Shown here in pieces: positions 7,093-15,345 of a stretch of 64,000 nt of DNA; position 1 is the stretch's first letter; every line of letters starts with the position of its first letter. This DNA comes from Darwinimomas sp045600945. Lineage in GTDB: Bacteria > Bacillota > Clostridia > Lachnospirales > Lachnospiraceae. A program made the translations under genes and the position numbers. Location: NCBI GenBank assembly GCA_045600945.1, contig JAZRYX010000027.1, positions 45,905 to 109,904 on the forward strand. The letters run 5' to 3'. The notes below the pieces were generated by a model. It had not been told where the DNA came from, made no database searches, and was given only the letters and a program-made list of their open reading frames with translations.

Positions 7093-9010
7093 ATTTCATC
7101 CGACTGTTAAGTGTCCTTATTCCGCTTAAATATCCTCCCGGTGTTCCATCAAGTTTATATATGTTTCCTTCCGTAACATGCGCATACAATTTAATATCAT
7201 CTATATAACACTGCGCCGTCGCCGATATCGATATGTTTCCTTTGCACTGGCTTCCGAAGTCAATGTCTATTGTCTGCGAACCCGGGGCGAAGCCTGCACT
7301 CTTGCTGACTCCTCCGACTGTTACGGTAACGGTTCCGCTTTCCGATGAATCTACTTTAAGCTGCGCTTTTGTGCTGTAGGAACTATTGAATCCTCTGCCT
7401 GTCAGATCCTGGGAAATCACTGCTCCCAGATTCATATGCATTTTTTTATTGCCGTTTATATCTTCAACAGATGCACCGCTTACACTCCAGCCTTTTGTAT
7501 CTCTTCCGAACTCGGGATTGTAAATGATGCTGTCGGCATAGTCCTTATATGTCCATAAGCCGTACCCTGTGGTCTGTGCGTTGAATACGCCTGCCATAGC
7601 CGCCAGATAGGCATTTACATCTGAAACCCTGGCAAGATTTTCATATCCCGGAGTCGTCTCCATATACAGGAACTGGTCTATGAATACCGGCTTACCCGCT
7701 GCCTGTACTCTTGCGATAAGCGAGGAACTCATTGCTGCCGCATTTGCCGGCGGTATAACTGTTCCGTCCGGAAATCCCATAGCAGCCGTAACTATTGTTG
7801 ACGAATACGGTGCATTACCGCATCCGAATGTTTTTACATGCGAGTATGGCTTTCCGTCGCTTGTCATATCATCAAAGAGTCTGCACTCCATCGACAGATT
7901 CGGAAATACCTGCTGTGTCTGCGTGAGAAGCTCCATCAGCTTGTTATCCATATCTTCGTATCCGTAACATGTAGATGCAAGTGATGACCAGAAATCCTCC
8001 CAAGTAATAAAACCTCCGATAAAGTTCGGATGAGGGGCGCATATCTGATAAACCCTCTGGGCGTATTTAAGCCATGCTGTCCTTTCGTTTCCATTTGTGA
8101 ACAGACGGTTGAATCTGTTCATCGATGAGCTTTGATCTGCATAGTCCCATGTGTATCCGAGCCTGATCATAGCCTGAAGTCCGCATGTTCTGGCTCTGCC
8201 CAGCATTTCATTAAGCTTTGTAAGTGCGGTCTCATCAAAACCTGTTATCGGATCCGGCTGTATCTCCCTCCAGGGAACGCAGAATATTACGGTATTAAAT
8301 CCGTCCGCTTTTATCTTTGCGAAATCAGCTTCTGCCTGCGCATGCTCGCTGTTGAGAAAATTAACAGGCCACTCGTTTCCGAAATATGTGACTGCCTTTG
8401 TCTTGGCAAGAGTTTCATCTTTTCTTCCTACTATCATAAAACTCATAAGCAGGAAAAATGCTATCATTTTAAGACTTATTTTCATCTTCGGTTTTATCCT
8501 TTTTGTGTATAACAGTCTGACTTTATCAAGTAATATATCATATATGAGCATAACTAAAATCATGATTACATAATATACCGTATTAATTACCATACTCACG
8601 GACTTAAACTCGGCAAGAACCGCCTGCAGCTTCAGTACGTAGCAAAGCACAAAATACATTAAACCGATAGCCACAGAAAATACCGCCACTTTTACCGCAA
8701 TACAGAGCGGTTTTGGCTTTATTTTCTCAAGTATCGGTTTCAGCATGGGATAGTATCCTACGAAAATGTAAAAAGCAGCCGCTTCTTTATCCGCCAGCAG
8801 TAAAACGGAAAGTAATGATACCGTGATCCAGACCATCCATCCCCATTTGACATTTATCTGGTCGATAACCGGTATAAGGAATATACCGGCAAAAAGCGGT
8901 GCTGCATATGTCAGCACCGGTATAAGGCTGCTAAGCGATAAGATGGCCACACTGAGTGCGGCCATCAAACCACTGAATGCAATTTTAAAGCTTAACTTAA
9001 TAGTACTCAC
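7091..9010 (-). CDS. Membrane-anchored glycoside-hydrolase-like protein
   Basis: 639 residues in two parts. Residues 1-170 hold five or six hydrophobic segments like small Lachnospiraceae membrane proteins or S-component-like folds. Residues 176-200 (MKISLKMIAFFLLMSF) resemble an independent signal peptide. After about 210 comes a TIM-barrel glycosidase-like domain: WREIQPDP, then FITWEDFW with a candidate acid/base Glu, and VFIDQFLYMET with a candidate nucleophile. The last 120 residues look like a carbohydrate-binding beta sandwich. A weak AAGGA lies 11 bp before the internal Met at 8485, so two proteins could be made. Its start overlaps the ferredoxin-reductase stop by 14 bp, making it the last gene of the operon. 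The substrate is unknown. Confidence 0.7.
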   Translation of the reverse strand: MSTIKLSFKIAFSGLMAALSVAILSLSSLIPVLTYAAPLFAGIFLIPVIDQINVKWGWMVWITVSLLSVLLLADKEAAAFYIFVGYYPMLKPILEKIKPKPLCIAVKVAVFSVAIGLMYFVLCYVLKLQAVLAEFKSVSMVINTVYYVIMILVMLIYDILLDKVRLLYTKRIKPKMKISLKMIAFFLLMSFMIVGRKDETLAKTKAVTYFGNEWPVNFLNSEHAQAEADFAKIKADGFNTVIFCVPWREIQPDPITGFDETALTKLNEMLGRARTCGLQAMIRLGYTWDYADQSSSMNRFNRLFTNGNERTAWLKYAQRVYQICAPHPNFIGGFITWEDFWSSLASTCYGYEDMDNKLMELLTQTQQVFPNLSMECRLFDDMTSDGKPYSHVKTFGCGNAPYSSTIVTAAMGFPDGTVIPPANAAAMSSSLIARVQAAGKPVFIDQFLYMETTPGYENLARVSDVNAYLAAMAGVFNAQTTGYGLWTYKDYADSIIYNPEFGRDTKGWSVSGASVEDINGNKKMHMNLGAVISQDLTGRGFNSSYSTKAQLKVDSSESGTVTVTVGGVSKSAGFAPGSQTIDIDFGSQCKGNISISATAQCYIDDIKLYAHVTEGNIYKLDGTPGGYLSGIRTLNSRMK

Positions 9011-10205
9011 CCGGTACTACAAGTACCAGATCGGCGATCGGGAAGCTTGCGCACGGATGTATCTCACCGCTCTCTTTATCTGCCCAACGTCTGCCGTCGG
9101 TTTCTTCAGGTATGAAGACTTCACCCGAGATGAGTCTTGAACGGCACCATCCGCACTCACCGCTGCGGCAGCGTGAAGGAGCTTTGATTCCCGCTCTTTC
9201 GATTGCTACAAGCAGAGGCTCGTTGGCATCGGCATCAATAACTTTCTCTGTATCACCCTGACGAACAGTTACCTTAAATACTTTATCTTTCTTATCCTGC
9301 GGATATCCCGGCTGTTCCCAGACTTTCTTGGTCGCTCCGAGAAGCTCACGGCGTACATGCTTTCTGTCGAGTCCGAGTTTCTCAACCTCGCCTGCCGCAA
9401 ATCTGTACATCGCCTCAGGTCCGCAGATAAATACGCTGTAATCATCAGACGGTGCATATTTCCTGATAAGTTCTGCCGTGATAAATCCGTTTTCATATCC
9501 TTCCTTTGTCTCATCTGAAAGAACGTGAATGACTTTTACCTTATCACATACTGATGTGATGGCATCAAGTTCTGCCTTGAAAAGAATCGCTTTTTCTGTC
9601 TTACTTCCAAAAAGAATGGTAAGACTAAAATCTTCGATTCCGTCACGGATAGCATATGCCATTGAAAGGAACGGTGTGATTCCCGAACCGCCGGCAAGAG
9701 CTACTACGTTCTTTGAATCACGAAGTGACTCATAGTAGAACTGTCCCTGTCCGTCTGATCCGATAACTTCATCACCAATCTTGAAATTATCCAGCATCCA
9801 ATCAGCTGCAAATCCGCCCGGATTTTTCTTAACGGTAATTGCGATTTTTCCTTCAAGCGCCCACTTCGGTGAAGATGAGATTGAATACGGGCGGGTTACA
9901 AAGCTGTTCCCGATCGGAAGTTTTAAAGAGATGTACTGACCTGCCCTGAAATATGCTGCAGGTTTTCCGTCTGCTCTCTTTAATACAAATGTCTTGGCAT
10001 CTGCATCTTCATGATCCATTATCTCTGTGATAATGAACTTCTGATAATCAGGATGCATAGCCTTAGCGAAGTTATTAATAGGATAATCAGCCGTAATTTC
10101 TTTTGCGGGTGCCGCATCTATTGCCTGCTGACGTGTCTTACTGAGGTTTGCAAATTTAAGCATATCAAGAAGTCCGATAAGACCTACTTTAACATTAAGT
10201 GCCAT
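8997..10205 (-). CDS. Ferredoxin-NAD(P) reductase-like flavoprotein with C-terminal 2Fe-2S domain
   Basis: 402 residues. A short N-terminal extension precedes an FAD-binding domain with RPYSISS, an NAD-binding domain with ALAGGSGITPFLSMA and ICGPEAMY, and a C-terminal plant-type ferredoxin domain with the cluster ligands CRSGECGWC and a later CASF. The order FAD-NAD-ferredoxin matches class IA-type oxygenase reductases and NADH:acceptor reductases. It presumably passes electrons from NAD(P)H to an unknown partner. The obvious candidate is the CrtI-like oxidoreductase directly upstream, whose stop overlaps this start as TAATG. Identity as a reductase is secure; partner and role are inferred. 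Confidence 0.88.
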   Translation of the reverse strand: MALNVKVGLIGLLDMLKFANLSKTRQQAIDAAPAKEITADYPINNFAKAMHPDYQKFIITEIMDHEDADAKTFVLKRADGKPAAYFRAGQYISLKLPIGNSFVTRPYSISSSPKWALEGKIAITVKKNPGGFAADWMLDNFKIGDEVIGSDGQGQFYYESLRDSKNVVALAGGSGITPFLSMAYAIRDGIEDFSLTILFGSKTEKAILFKAELDAITSVCDKVKVIHVLSDETKEGYENGFITAELIRKYAPSDDYSVFICGPEAMYRFAAGEVEKLGLDRKHVRRELLGATKKVWEQPGYPQDKKDKVFKVTVRQGDTEKVIDADANEPLLVAIERAGIKAPSRCRSGECGWCRSRLISGEVFIPEETDGRRWADKESGEIHPCASFPIADLVLVVPGEYY

Positions 10206-11746
10206 TATTTGTTACCTCCTTCCTTAAGCTCGCTGCACGCCATGGCAGCACACATATCTCCGTTGATCCATGTTGATGAATATCCGTCGCCTCTGAATGA
10301 AGCTGCGCCGATATGGCGAAGTCCCTTGATCGGGAACTCCTCAGGAATCATCATCATACGAGCAAGCATCGCGTCCCATCCTCCGAGGTCATAACCGTAG
10401 GTTGATCCCTCAGGTGTTCCGAGATATCTTGCAAATGTCATAGGTGTTGCTATCTCAACCTCTTCGATATAAGGCTCGATGTCAACGCCGTATTTCTCTT
10501 TCATTGTCGTAAGACACTTCTTTGCGAGTTTATCTTTAAGCTTATAGTAGTCTTCCGGTTTCACGTTGTTCCAGTCATCCGGTCCATACATTGATGTAAA
10601 GCTGCATACGCAGGTTCCTTCCGGTGAGAAATCGGGAATAAGCGTGTTGTAGCAAAGAAGGATAGTAAACTCGTTTGTATCTATATGCTTGAAGCTCTCA
10701 AACTCTTTACGTGTATCGCATGTTCCCGGGAAGAATACGGTATAGTCTTTGATGCCAAGTTCTTCAGCTGTCTTGTTAAGTGCGAAATAGCAAACGAACA
10801 TTCTTGCCGAGTAATTATGATTACGAGCCGCCGAAAGTTTCTTCTCTCTTTCCGGTACAAGTTCCTTCGGCATCATCTTTGCATATATGATATCAGGGTT
10901 AATGTTGGCAAGAACCTGCTTGCACTCTACCGTGCCGAGGCTTGTCTTAACTCCGCAGATATGATCTCCGTCAAACAGGAACTCTTCCGCCCTGCAGTTA
11001 AACCAGGCTTCTCCGCCAAGCTCATAGAATCTGTTCATGAATGTCATAGAGATCTCATGAGATGTATGATGCGGGATAACCGCTTTTCTTGTGATATACA
11101 TATCGAGCATGTTGCCGAAATGAAGGAAGTTGATCTCATCAAGCGGGACTCCTAAGTAACACCAGTATACTGAAAGGATATCTATGGCTTTCTGCGGGAG
11201 CTTGATTGCTTTCTTCATAACATCAAGTGCCGGATAGCCGCAGGTTCTGAGTGTATTCGGGAAATGCTCCTGCATATACTTGGAATCGTTTGGTGTTCCG
11301 TCGTTCATATACTCAACGGCTGCTCTTACTTCTTCGAAAAGATCAAACAAAGTGTTCATCTTCTCTCTTGTTCCCGGAACATACTCCTCCATCTTATCAA
11401 TGAAAGCTTCACGTCCTGTCGGCATAGAAATGTCCATAGGTGTTCCGTCGGAATATTTGGAAATACAGCGATAACAATCCGGAACCGTGATCCAGTCAAC
11501 ATTGATACCGTTTCTTTCCATCATACGTCTTACATGACCCTTGTTATCATCCGGACCGAAGTCACAGATTTCATGAACACTTGGGTCGAATTCAAACCTA
11601 CCTCTTCTGAAGCTGGACGCACATCCACCCGGAAGGTTATGCTGATCGATCAAAAGTGTCTTTTTTCCTTCACAGACAGCTTTTACTGCAGCACTAAGTC
11701 CGGCGTTTCCTGCTCCAACCACAACTACATCGTACTTTGTTGCCAT
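10205..11746 (-). CDS. CrtI/phytoene-dehydrogenase-like FAD oxidoreductase
   Basis: 513 residues. The N-terminal dinucleotide-binding motif VVVVGAGNAGLSAAVKA is followed by LLIDQHNLPGGCASSF, the classic start of CrtI-type amine oxidase/desaturase flavoproteins. The C-terminal FAD-contact region reads LRHIGAASFRGDGYSS. In this genus group such genes are annotated only as NAD(P)/FAD-dependent oxidoreductases. No carotenoid genes are nearby, so desaturation of phytoene is not implied. It overlaps the MoxR gene upstream by 22 bp and the ferredoxin reductase downstream by 1 bp. The pair may form one redox unit. Confidence 0.82.
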   Translation of the reverse strand: MATKYDVVVVGAGNAGLSAAVKAVCEGKKTLLIDQHNLPGGCASSFRRGRFEFDPSVHEICDFGPDDNKGHVRRMMERNGINVDWITVPDCYRCISKYSDGTPMDISMPTGREAFIDKMEEYVPGTREKMNTLFDLFEEVRAAVEYMNDGTPNDSKYMQEHFPNTLRTCGYPALDVMKKAIKLPQKAIDILSVYWCYLGVPLDEINFLHFGNMLDMYITRKAVIPHHTSHEISMTFMNRFYELGGEAWFNCRAEEFLFDGDHICGVKTSLGTVECKQVLANINPDIIYAKMMPKELVPEREKKLSAARNHNYSARMFVCYFALNKTAEELGIKDYTVFFPGTCDTRKEFESFKHIDTNEFTILLCYNTLIPDFSPEGTCVCSFTSMYGPDDWNNVKPEDYYKLKDKLAKKCLTTMKEKYGVDIEPYIEEVEIATPMTFARYLGTPEGSTYGYDLGGWDAMLARMMMIPEEFPIKGLRHIGAASFRGDGYSSTWINGDMCAAMACSELKEGGNK

Positions 11747-13194
11747 AAAGCCTCTCCTTTCTTTAATATCTCGATTTTTCTTTCATAGAATTTCAAAGAA
11801 TCATTATTTTTATAATACTCTTCACAACCGTATCTTGCAATGAACCTTGAAGAATAATATCCTATCGTAAGTTCGGTAACCAGTATGAGCATCTCCTGTC
11901 CTTCACCGAAAACTTCTTCGACAAACTTGAAAAGATTGGAAAGTCTTTTACCTGCCACAACAGCGTCTGATTTCATCTTTTCAAGCATCTCATCATAATC
12001 CGATTTGATATGTGCAAAATCCGACTGTGATGTTATATGTCTGTTTAAGAACTTAAGAACCGTCTCATACTTGTCTCTTTTATCTGACGAAAGCACTCCC
12101 ATCTTACGGAATCTGTGATAAAGCACTTCCTCCTCTTCAGTCGCGATTATAAGATCTTTTCCTTCTTTAACTTCTTTCAGTATCTTGAGAAGTTCGGTTA
12201 TTACATCTTCCTGTTTCATAACAGCGGTTATGCCGGCATAAACACTATCCATCAGAAGTCCGAGAAGGCTTATTCTTTCGTCAAATCCCGCCTCTTTTGC
12301 CCGGTTCTTGATTTCCGCGGGTGCATTTCCTGAAAGTATCTCCTCAATCTTATAATCGGATTTATATTTGTTATACAGGTCATAATAGGTTGCAAAGTCT
12401 TCTGCGATTTCGGGGTTCTGTATATACTGTTCTATCAGTTTTTTATCAACCGGTATCGCCCTTTGTTCATACAGTTTGATAATATCACTTAAGTCTATCC
12501 AGCCTCGTGCCGTAACGAAATTTTTACCGTCTACGGTCTCTTCGATCTTATAGAAATATTCTTTTCTGATATCAAGATATGTAAGTATCGCTGCATGTGT
12601 TTCGTGCTTATATGCGTATGCTTTCCATGCATCATAGTCCGGTTCTATCTCGACTTTTTTCAGTCTGTCCCATGTCACTATATCGAACTCTCTTGCACTT
12701 CTGTTATAGGCGATCGGGTTTCCGGCCGTGACTACTATCCATCCGTCGGGAACTTTGTGACGACCGAAAGTCTTAAACTGCAGAAACTGAAGCATGGTCG
12801 GTGTAAGTGTTTCCGATGCACAGTTTACTTCATCAAGAAACAGTATCCCTTCTTTTAGTCCGGTTTCCTCCATGCAATCATAAACCGATGAGATAATCTC
12901 GCTCATGGTATATTCGGAAACATCATATTCATCTTCCCCGAACTTCTTGTGAACTATCTTCGGAAGTCCCAGTGCGGACTGCCTCGTATGATGAGTGATG
13001 GAGTATGAAACCAGTCCCAGTCCGAGTTCCTCCGCAACCTGTCTGACGATGGCTGTCTTGCCTATTCCGGGAGGACCCATAAGAAACACGGGTCTTAACT
13101 GCGAAGGCTCCAGCACATAATTACCGTTGGCATCACGTGTGGAGTAGGCCTTTATAGTATTAAATACCTGTTCTTTTGCTTCGGCTATATTCAT
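11725..13194 (-). CDS. MoxR-like AAA+ ATPase
   Basis: 489 residues. Walker A GPPGIGKTAIVR is near residue 40, Walker B GILFLDEVNCA near 120 and the sensor region VVTAGNPIAYNRSAREFD near 155, as in MoxR/RavA-type chaperone ATPases. The C-terminal 250 residues are helical and unlike standard MoxR. MoxR ATPases act with VWA-domain proteins to mature or insert cofactors into protein complexes, and a DUF2201 VWA protein is encoded two genes upstream in the same operon. The neighbouring flavin and iron-sulphur oxidoreductases are plausible clients. The start overlaps the LRR gene stop as ATGA. Confidence 0.88.
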   Translation of the reverse strand: MNIAEAKEQVFNTIKAYSTRDANGNYVLEPSQLRPVFLMGPPGIGKTAIVRQVAEELGLGLVSYSITHHTRQSALGLPKIVHKKFGEDEYDVSEYTMSEIISSVYDCMEETGLKEGILFLDEVNCASETLTPTMLQFLQFKTFGRHKVPDGWIVVTAGNPIAYNRSAREFDIVTWDRLKKVEIEPDYDAWKAYAYKHETHAAILTYLDIRKEYFYKIEETVDGKNFVTARGWIDLSDIIKLYEQRAIPVDKKLIEQYIQNPEIAEDFATYYDLYNKYKSDYKIEEILSGNAPAEIKNRAKEAGFDERISLLGLLMDSVYAGITAVMKQEDVITELLKILKEVKEGKDLIIATEEEEVLYHRFRKMGVLSSDKRDKYETVLKFLNRHITSQSDFAHIKSDYDEMLEKMKSDAVVAGKRLSNLFKFVEEVFGEGQEMLILVTELTIGYYSSRFIARYGCEEYYKNNDSLKFYERKIEILKKGEALWQQSTM

Positions 13195-13865
13195 AGTTCG
13201 AAATCTCCCATGTTAACGGTTTCTTTATTTCCTGCTTCAAGCAGCAATGCAACTGCCTCGGTCTCTTTTCTGATATTGGCCTCTTCGATATATTGTCCGA
13301 TATTTTCCTTTCTCAGAAGTTTTTCTGAAACCAATCCGCTGAGCGCTGCTGTATTATTGAACTTAAGTATGCGTTCCATTATCAATGCTTCATTTTCTTT
13401 GATGAAAGTCTCGGCATGCAGGCGCGTTTTTTCATTGTGTTTCTCAGGACATGTGCACCAGAGCAAAGTATAAAGCAGTTCCTCAGGCGGATTGCATACC
13501 TGCGGATATCCGGCCGCCACATATCCCTCTAAAAGATTTCTGCAGTCCCCAAAGGCATCGGTTCCAATAAAAGTATTATCATTCGGAATCTCTATATATT
13601 TAAGATCCGGACATGAGAAAAATGCTTTCTCGTCTATAGTCTCAATCGACTTAGGGATAATGACTTTCTCCAGTCCGCTTTCCCCGAATGCTTCTTCCCT
13701 TATAGTTTTAAGTGTTTGCGGAAGCTTTACTGATTTGAGGTTAATGCACCCGAAAAACGCTACTTCACCTATATCTTCAATTCCCTCGGGAATATCTATG
13801 TGAGTTAATTCTTCGTTTTGAGCGTATGCACCCGGCTCTATTTTTTTATCTGCCGAATCTGTCAT
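13191..13865 (-). CDS. BspA-type leucine-rich repeat protein
   Basis: 224 residues, with no signal peptide. Residues 5-125 hold about four LRR_5 (BspA/Treponema) repeats of 22-23 residues with the pattern IPEGIEDIGEVAFFGCINLKSV. The rest is a helical domain with no family I recognise. Unlike most BspA proteins it appears cytoplasmic. It sits between the VWA and MoxR genes, overlapping the former by 20 bp and the latter by 4 bp, so it probably acts as a protein-protein adaptor of that chaperone system. That role is inferred from position only. Confidence 0.75.
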   Translation of the reverse strand: MTDSADKKIEPGAYAQNEELTHIDIPEGIEDIGEVAFFGCINLKSVKLPQTLKTIREEAFGESGLEKVIIPKSIETIDEKAFFSCPDLKYIEIPNDNTFIGTDAFGDCRNLLEGYVAAGYPQVCNPPEELLYTLLWCTCPEKHNEKTRLHAETFIKENEALIMERILKFNNTAALSGLVSEKLLRKENIGQYIEEANIRKETEAVALLLEAGNKETVNMGDFEL

Positions 13866-15171
13866 TTAGTATATCTTCCTCCGGGAGATAAAGTTTCATC
13901 GCCCATTCCGGTGTCCATACATCACTGAGCCCGTCATCATGAATGATAAAGGCCACATCATAATCCGGTTTCTCACCCGGGAATACTCCCTTGCCGTCGG
14001 TGAAATACAAAACACCTCTTAAATCTGTCAGCTTTTTCTGAGTTACAAGTTCATCAACGTAAGCAAAGAGCGGCCTGAAATCAGTCTCTCCGAGACCTTT
14101 TATCTCCATCTTTTTAAGATAGTCATCAAAATCTTCCTTGCATGTTATATAAGCAACATCCTGCACCTTGTCATCACATTGGATAATATACATATTGACT
14201 TTGGTGCTGAAGTTTTCCTGTTTTGCAAGTATATCATGCGTATGCTGGACGAACTTCTGAACCACTTCCCCCTCTACGCTGCCGGACGTATCGATTGCGA
14301 TAACGAAATCACGAATCTTATTCTGATCTCTGTATTCGAGCGGTTCAATCAGCGGTATGTTACCGTATAGTTCAAGTCCGTATGTGTAGTAATTGTTGTC
14401 GAACTCTTCATCCGACAGTCTCATAACCTCACCGTGGACTCCGAAATGTTTCAGAAACTCCGTATAATCATGCCTCGCTTTATTTATGTCCCTCAGGTTT
14501 TGAGTAAGTGCATTCTCATCACCCATTATGACTTCAAGTTCAGTCTCCATGCGTTTGGAGATTATTTCCCACAGTTCATTTAAGTCTATGTCGGCCTCGG
14601 CAGCATTGGCAGAACGCCCTGTTCCGAACCATATGCTATGATCATCACCGACAAACGGTACTCTGTTACCCAGCAGTTCACTGTCGGGAACTTTCTTATC
14701 AATGAGCCATCTGTAGATCCGTTCTGCGGTAAGTGCCGGCAATTCTTCTTTGAGCATTGCCGTCGTAGCCTGCTGCGCACTTGATCTTCTGCAATCCGTC
14801 ACCGGCTTTGAAAGTTCATTTATCGCGTTCTCCACCGCTACATCACATGCAAGATTCCATGCGTTTTTGTTTATATCTTTTCCGACATAATAGTGTCTGA
14901 AAACACAATGAAGCAGGCTGTGCAATATGTTTCTCGTAACAACTGTCTGTTCATTCTGATAAAGGCTGATGACAAACCACGGGCTGTATAGTATGTTTCT
15001 CCCGTCAGTTGCAAATGTTGCCTGCATCTCCGGGACAAATCTGATATTGGCTATTGCCCTGTCCATATATCTAAGATTCACCAGGAGCTGATTTCTTGAA
15101 AGCACCAGAATATCAGCCGCAAGTTCCTGCGCCTTTGAAAGATTGTCTTCCTTTTTATCTCCGGTACTCAT
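13846..15171 (-). CDS. DUF2201/VWA-like putative metallopeptidase-chaperone partner
   Basis: 441 residues. The N-terminal half matches the DUF2201 putative metallopeptidase domain, although the expected HExxH reads LLHCVFRHYY, so the zinc site may be altered. The C-terminal half (about 285-441) is VWA-like with the metal-site motif DFVIAIDTSGSVEGE. DUF2201 proteins commonly pair with MoxR ATPases, as here. It begins 3 bp after the DUF6472 stop codon. Together with the LRR and MoxR proteins it forms a three-gene module inside the Na/Pi transporter operon. Confidence 0.8.
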   Translation of the reverse strand: MSTGDKKEDNLSKAQELAADILVLSRNQLLVNLRYMDRAIANIRFVPEMQATFATDGRNILYSPWFVISLYQNEQTVVTRNILHSLLHCVFRHYYVGKDINKNAWNLACDVAVENAINELSKPVTDCRRSSAQQATTAMLKEELPALTAERIYRWLIDKKVPDSELLGNRVPFVGDDHSIWFGTGRSANAAEADIDLNELWEIISKRMETELEVIMGDENALTQNLRDINKARHDYTEFLKHFGVHGEVMRLSDEEFDNNYYTYGLELYGNIPLIEPLEYRDQNKIRDFVIAIDTSGSVEGEVVQKFVQHTHDILAKQENFSTKVNMYIIQCDDKVQDVAYITCKEDFDDYLKKMEIKGLGETDFRPLFAYVDELVTQKKLTDLRGVLYFTDGKGVFPGEKPDYDVAFIIHDDGLSDVWTPEWAMKLYLPEEDILNDRFGR

Positions 15172-15174
15172 CCG

Positions 15175-15345
15175 TCACATCTGATGCCTTACAACCTGAT
15201 ATTCATCTCCGTTTCTGTAAAACGGACAATCTTTATAGTGACTTAACTGCAGTCGATAAACTTCATCTTCATCCATGTCCACGCTGCAGTAATACTCTTC
15301 ATATTCCTCATCCCATGCGTAGTACGCACATGTATCACAACTCAT
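15175..15345 (-). CDS. DUF6472-like small Cys-rich protein
   Basis: 56 residues, beginning MSCDTCAYYAWDEEYEEYYC and ending KDCPFYRNGDEYQVVRHQM. Cysteines at 3, 6, 20 and 40 look like a metal-binding set. The composition is very acidic. The pattern matches the small DUF6472 proteins that I recall as widespread in Lachnospiraceae, with no known function. The start overlaps the Na/Pi transporter stop as TAATG, and the next gene starts 3 bp after its stop, so it is clearly translated as part of this operon despite its size. Confidence 0.8.
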   Translation of the reverse strand: MSCDTCAYYAWDEEYEEYYCSVDMDEDEVYRLQLSHYKDCPFYRNGDEYQVVRHQM

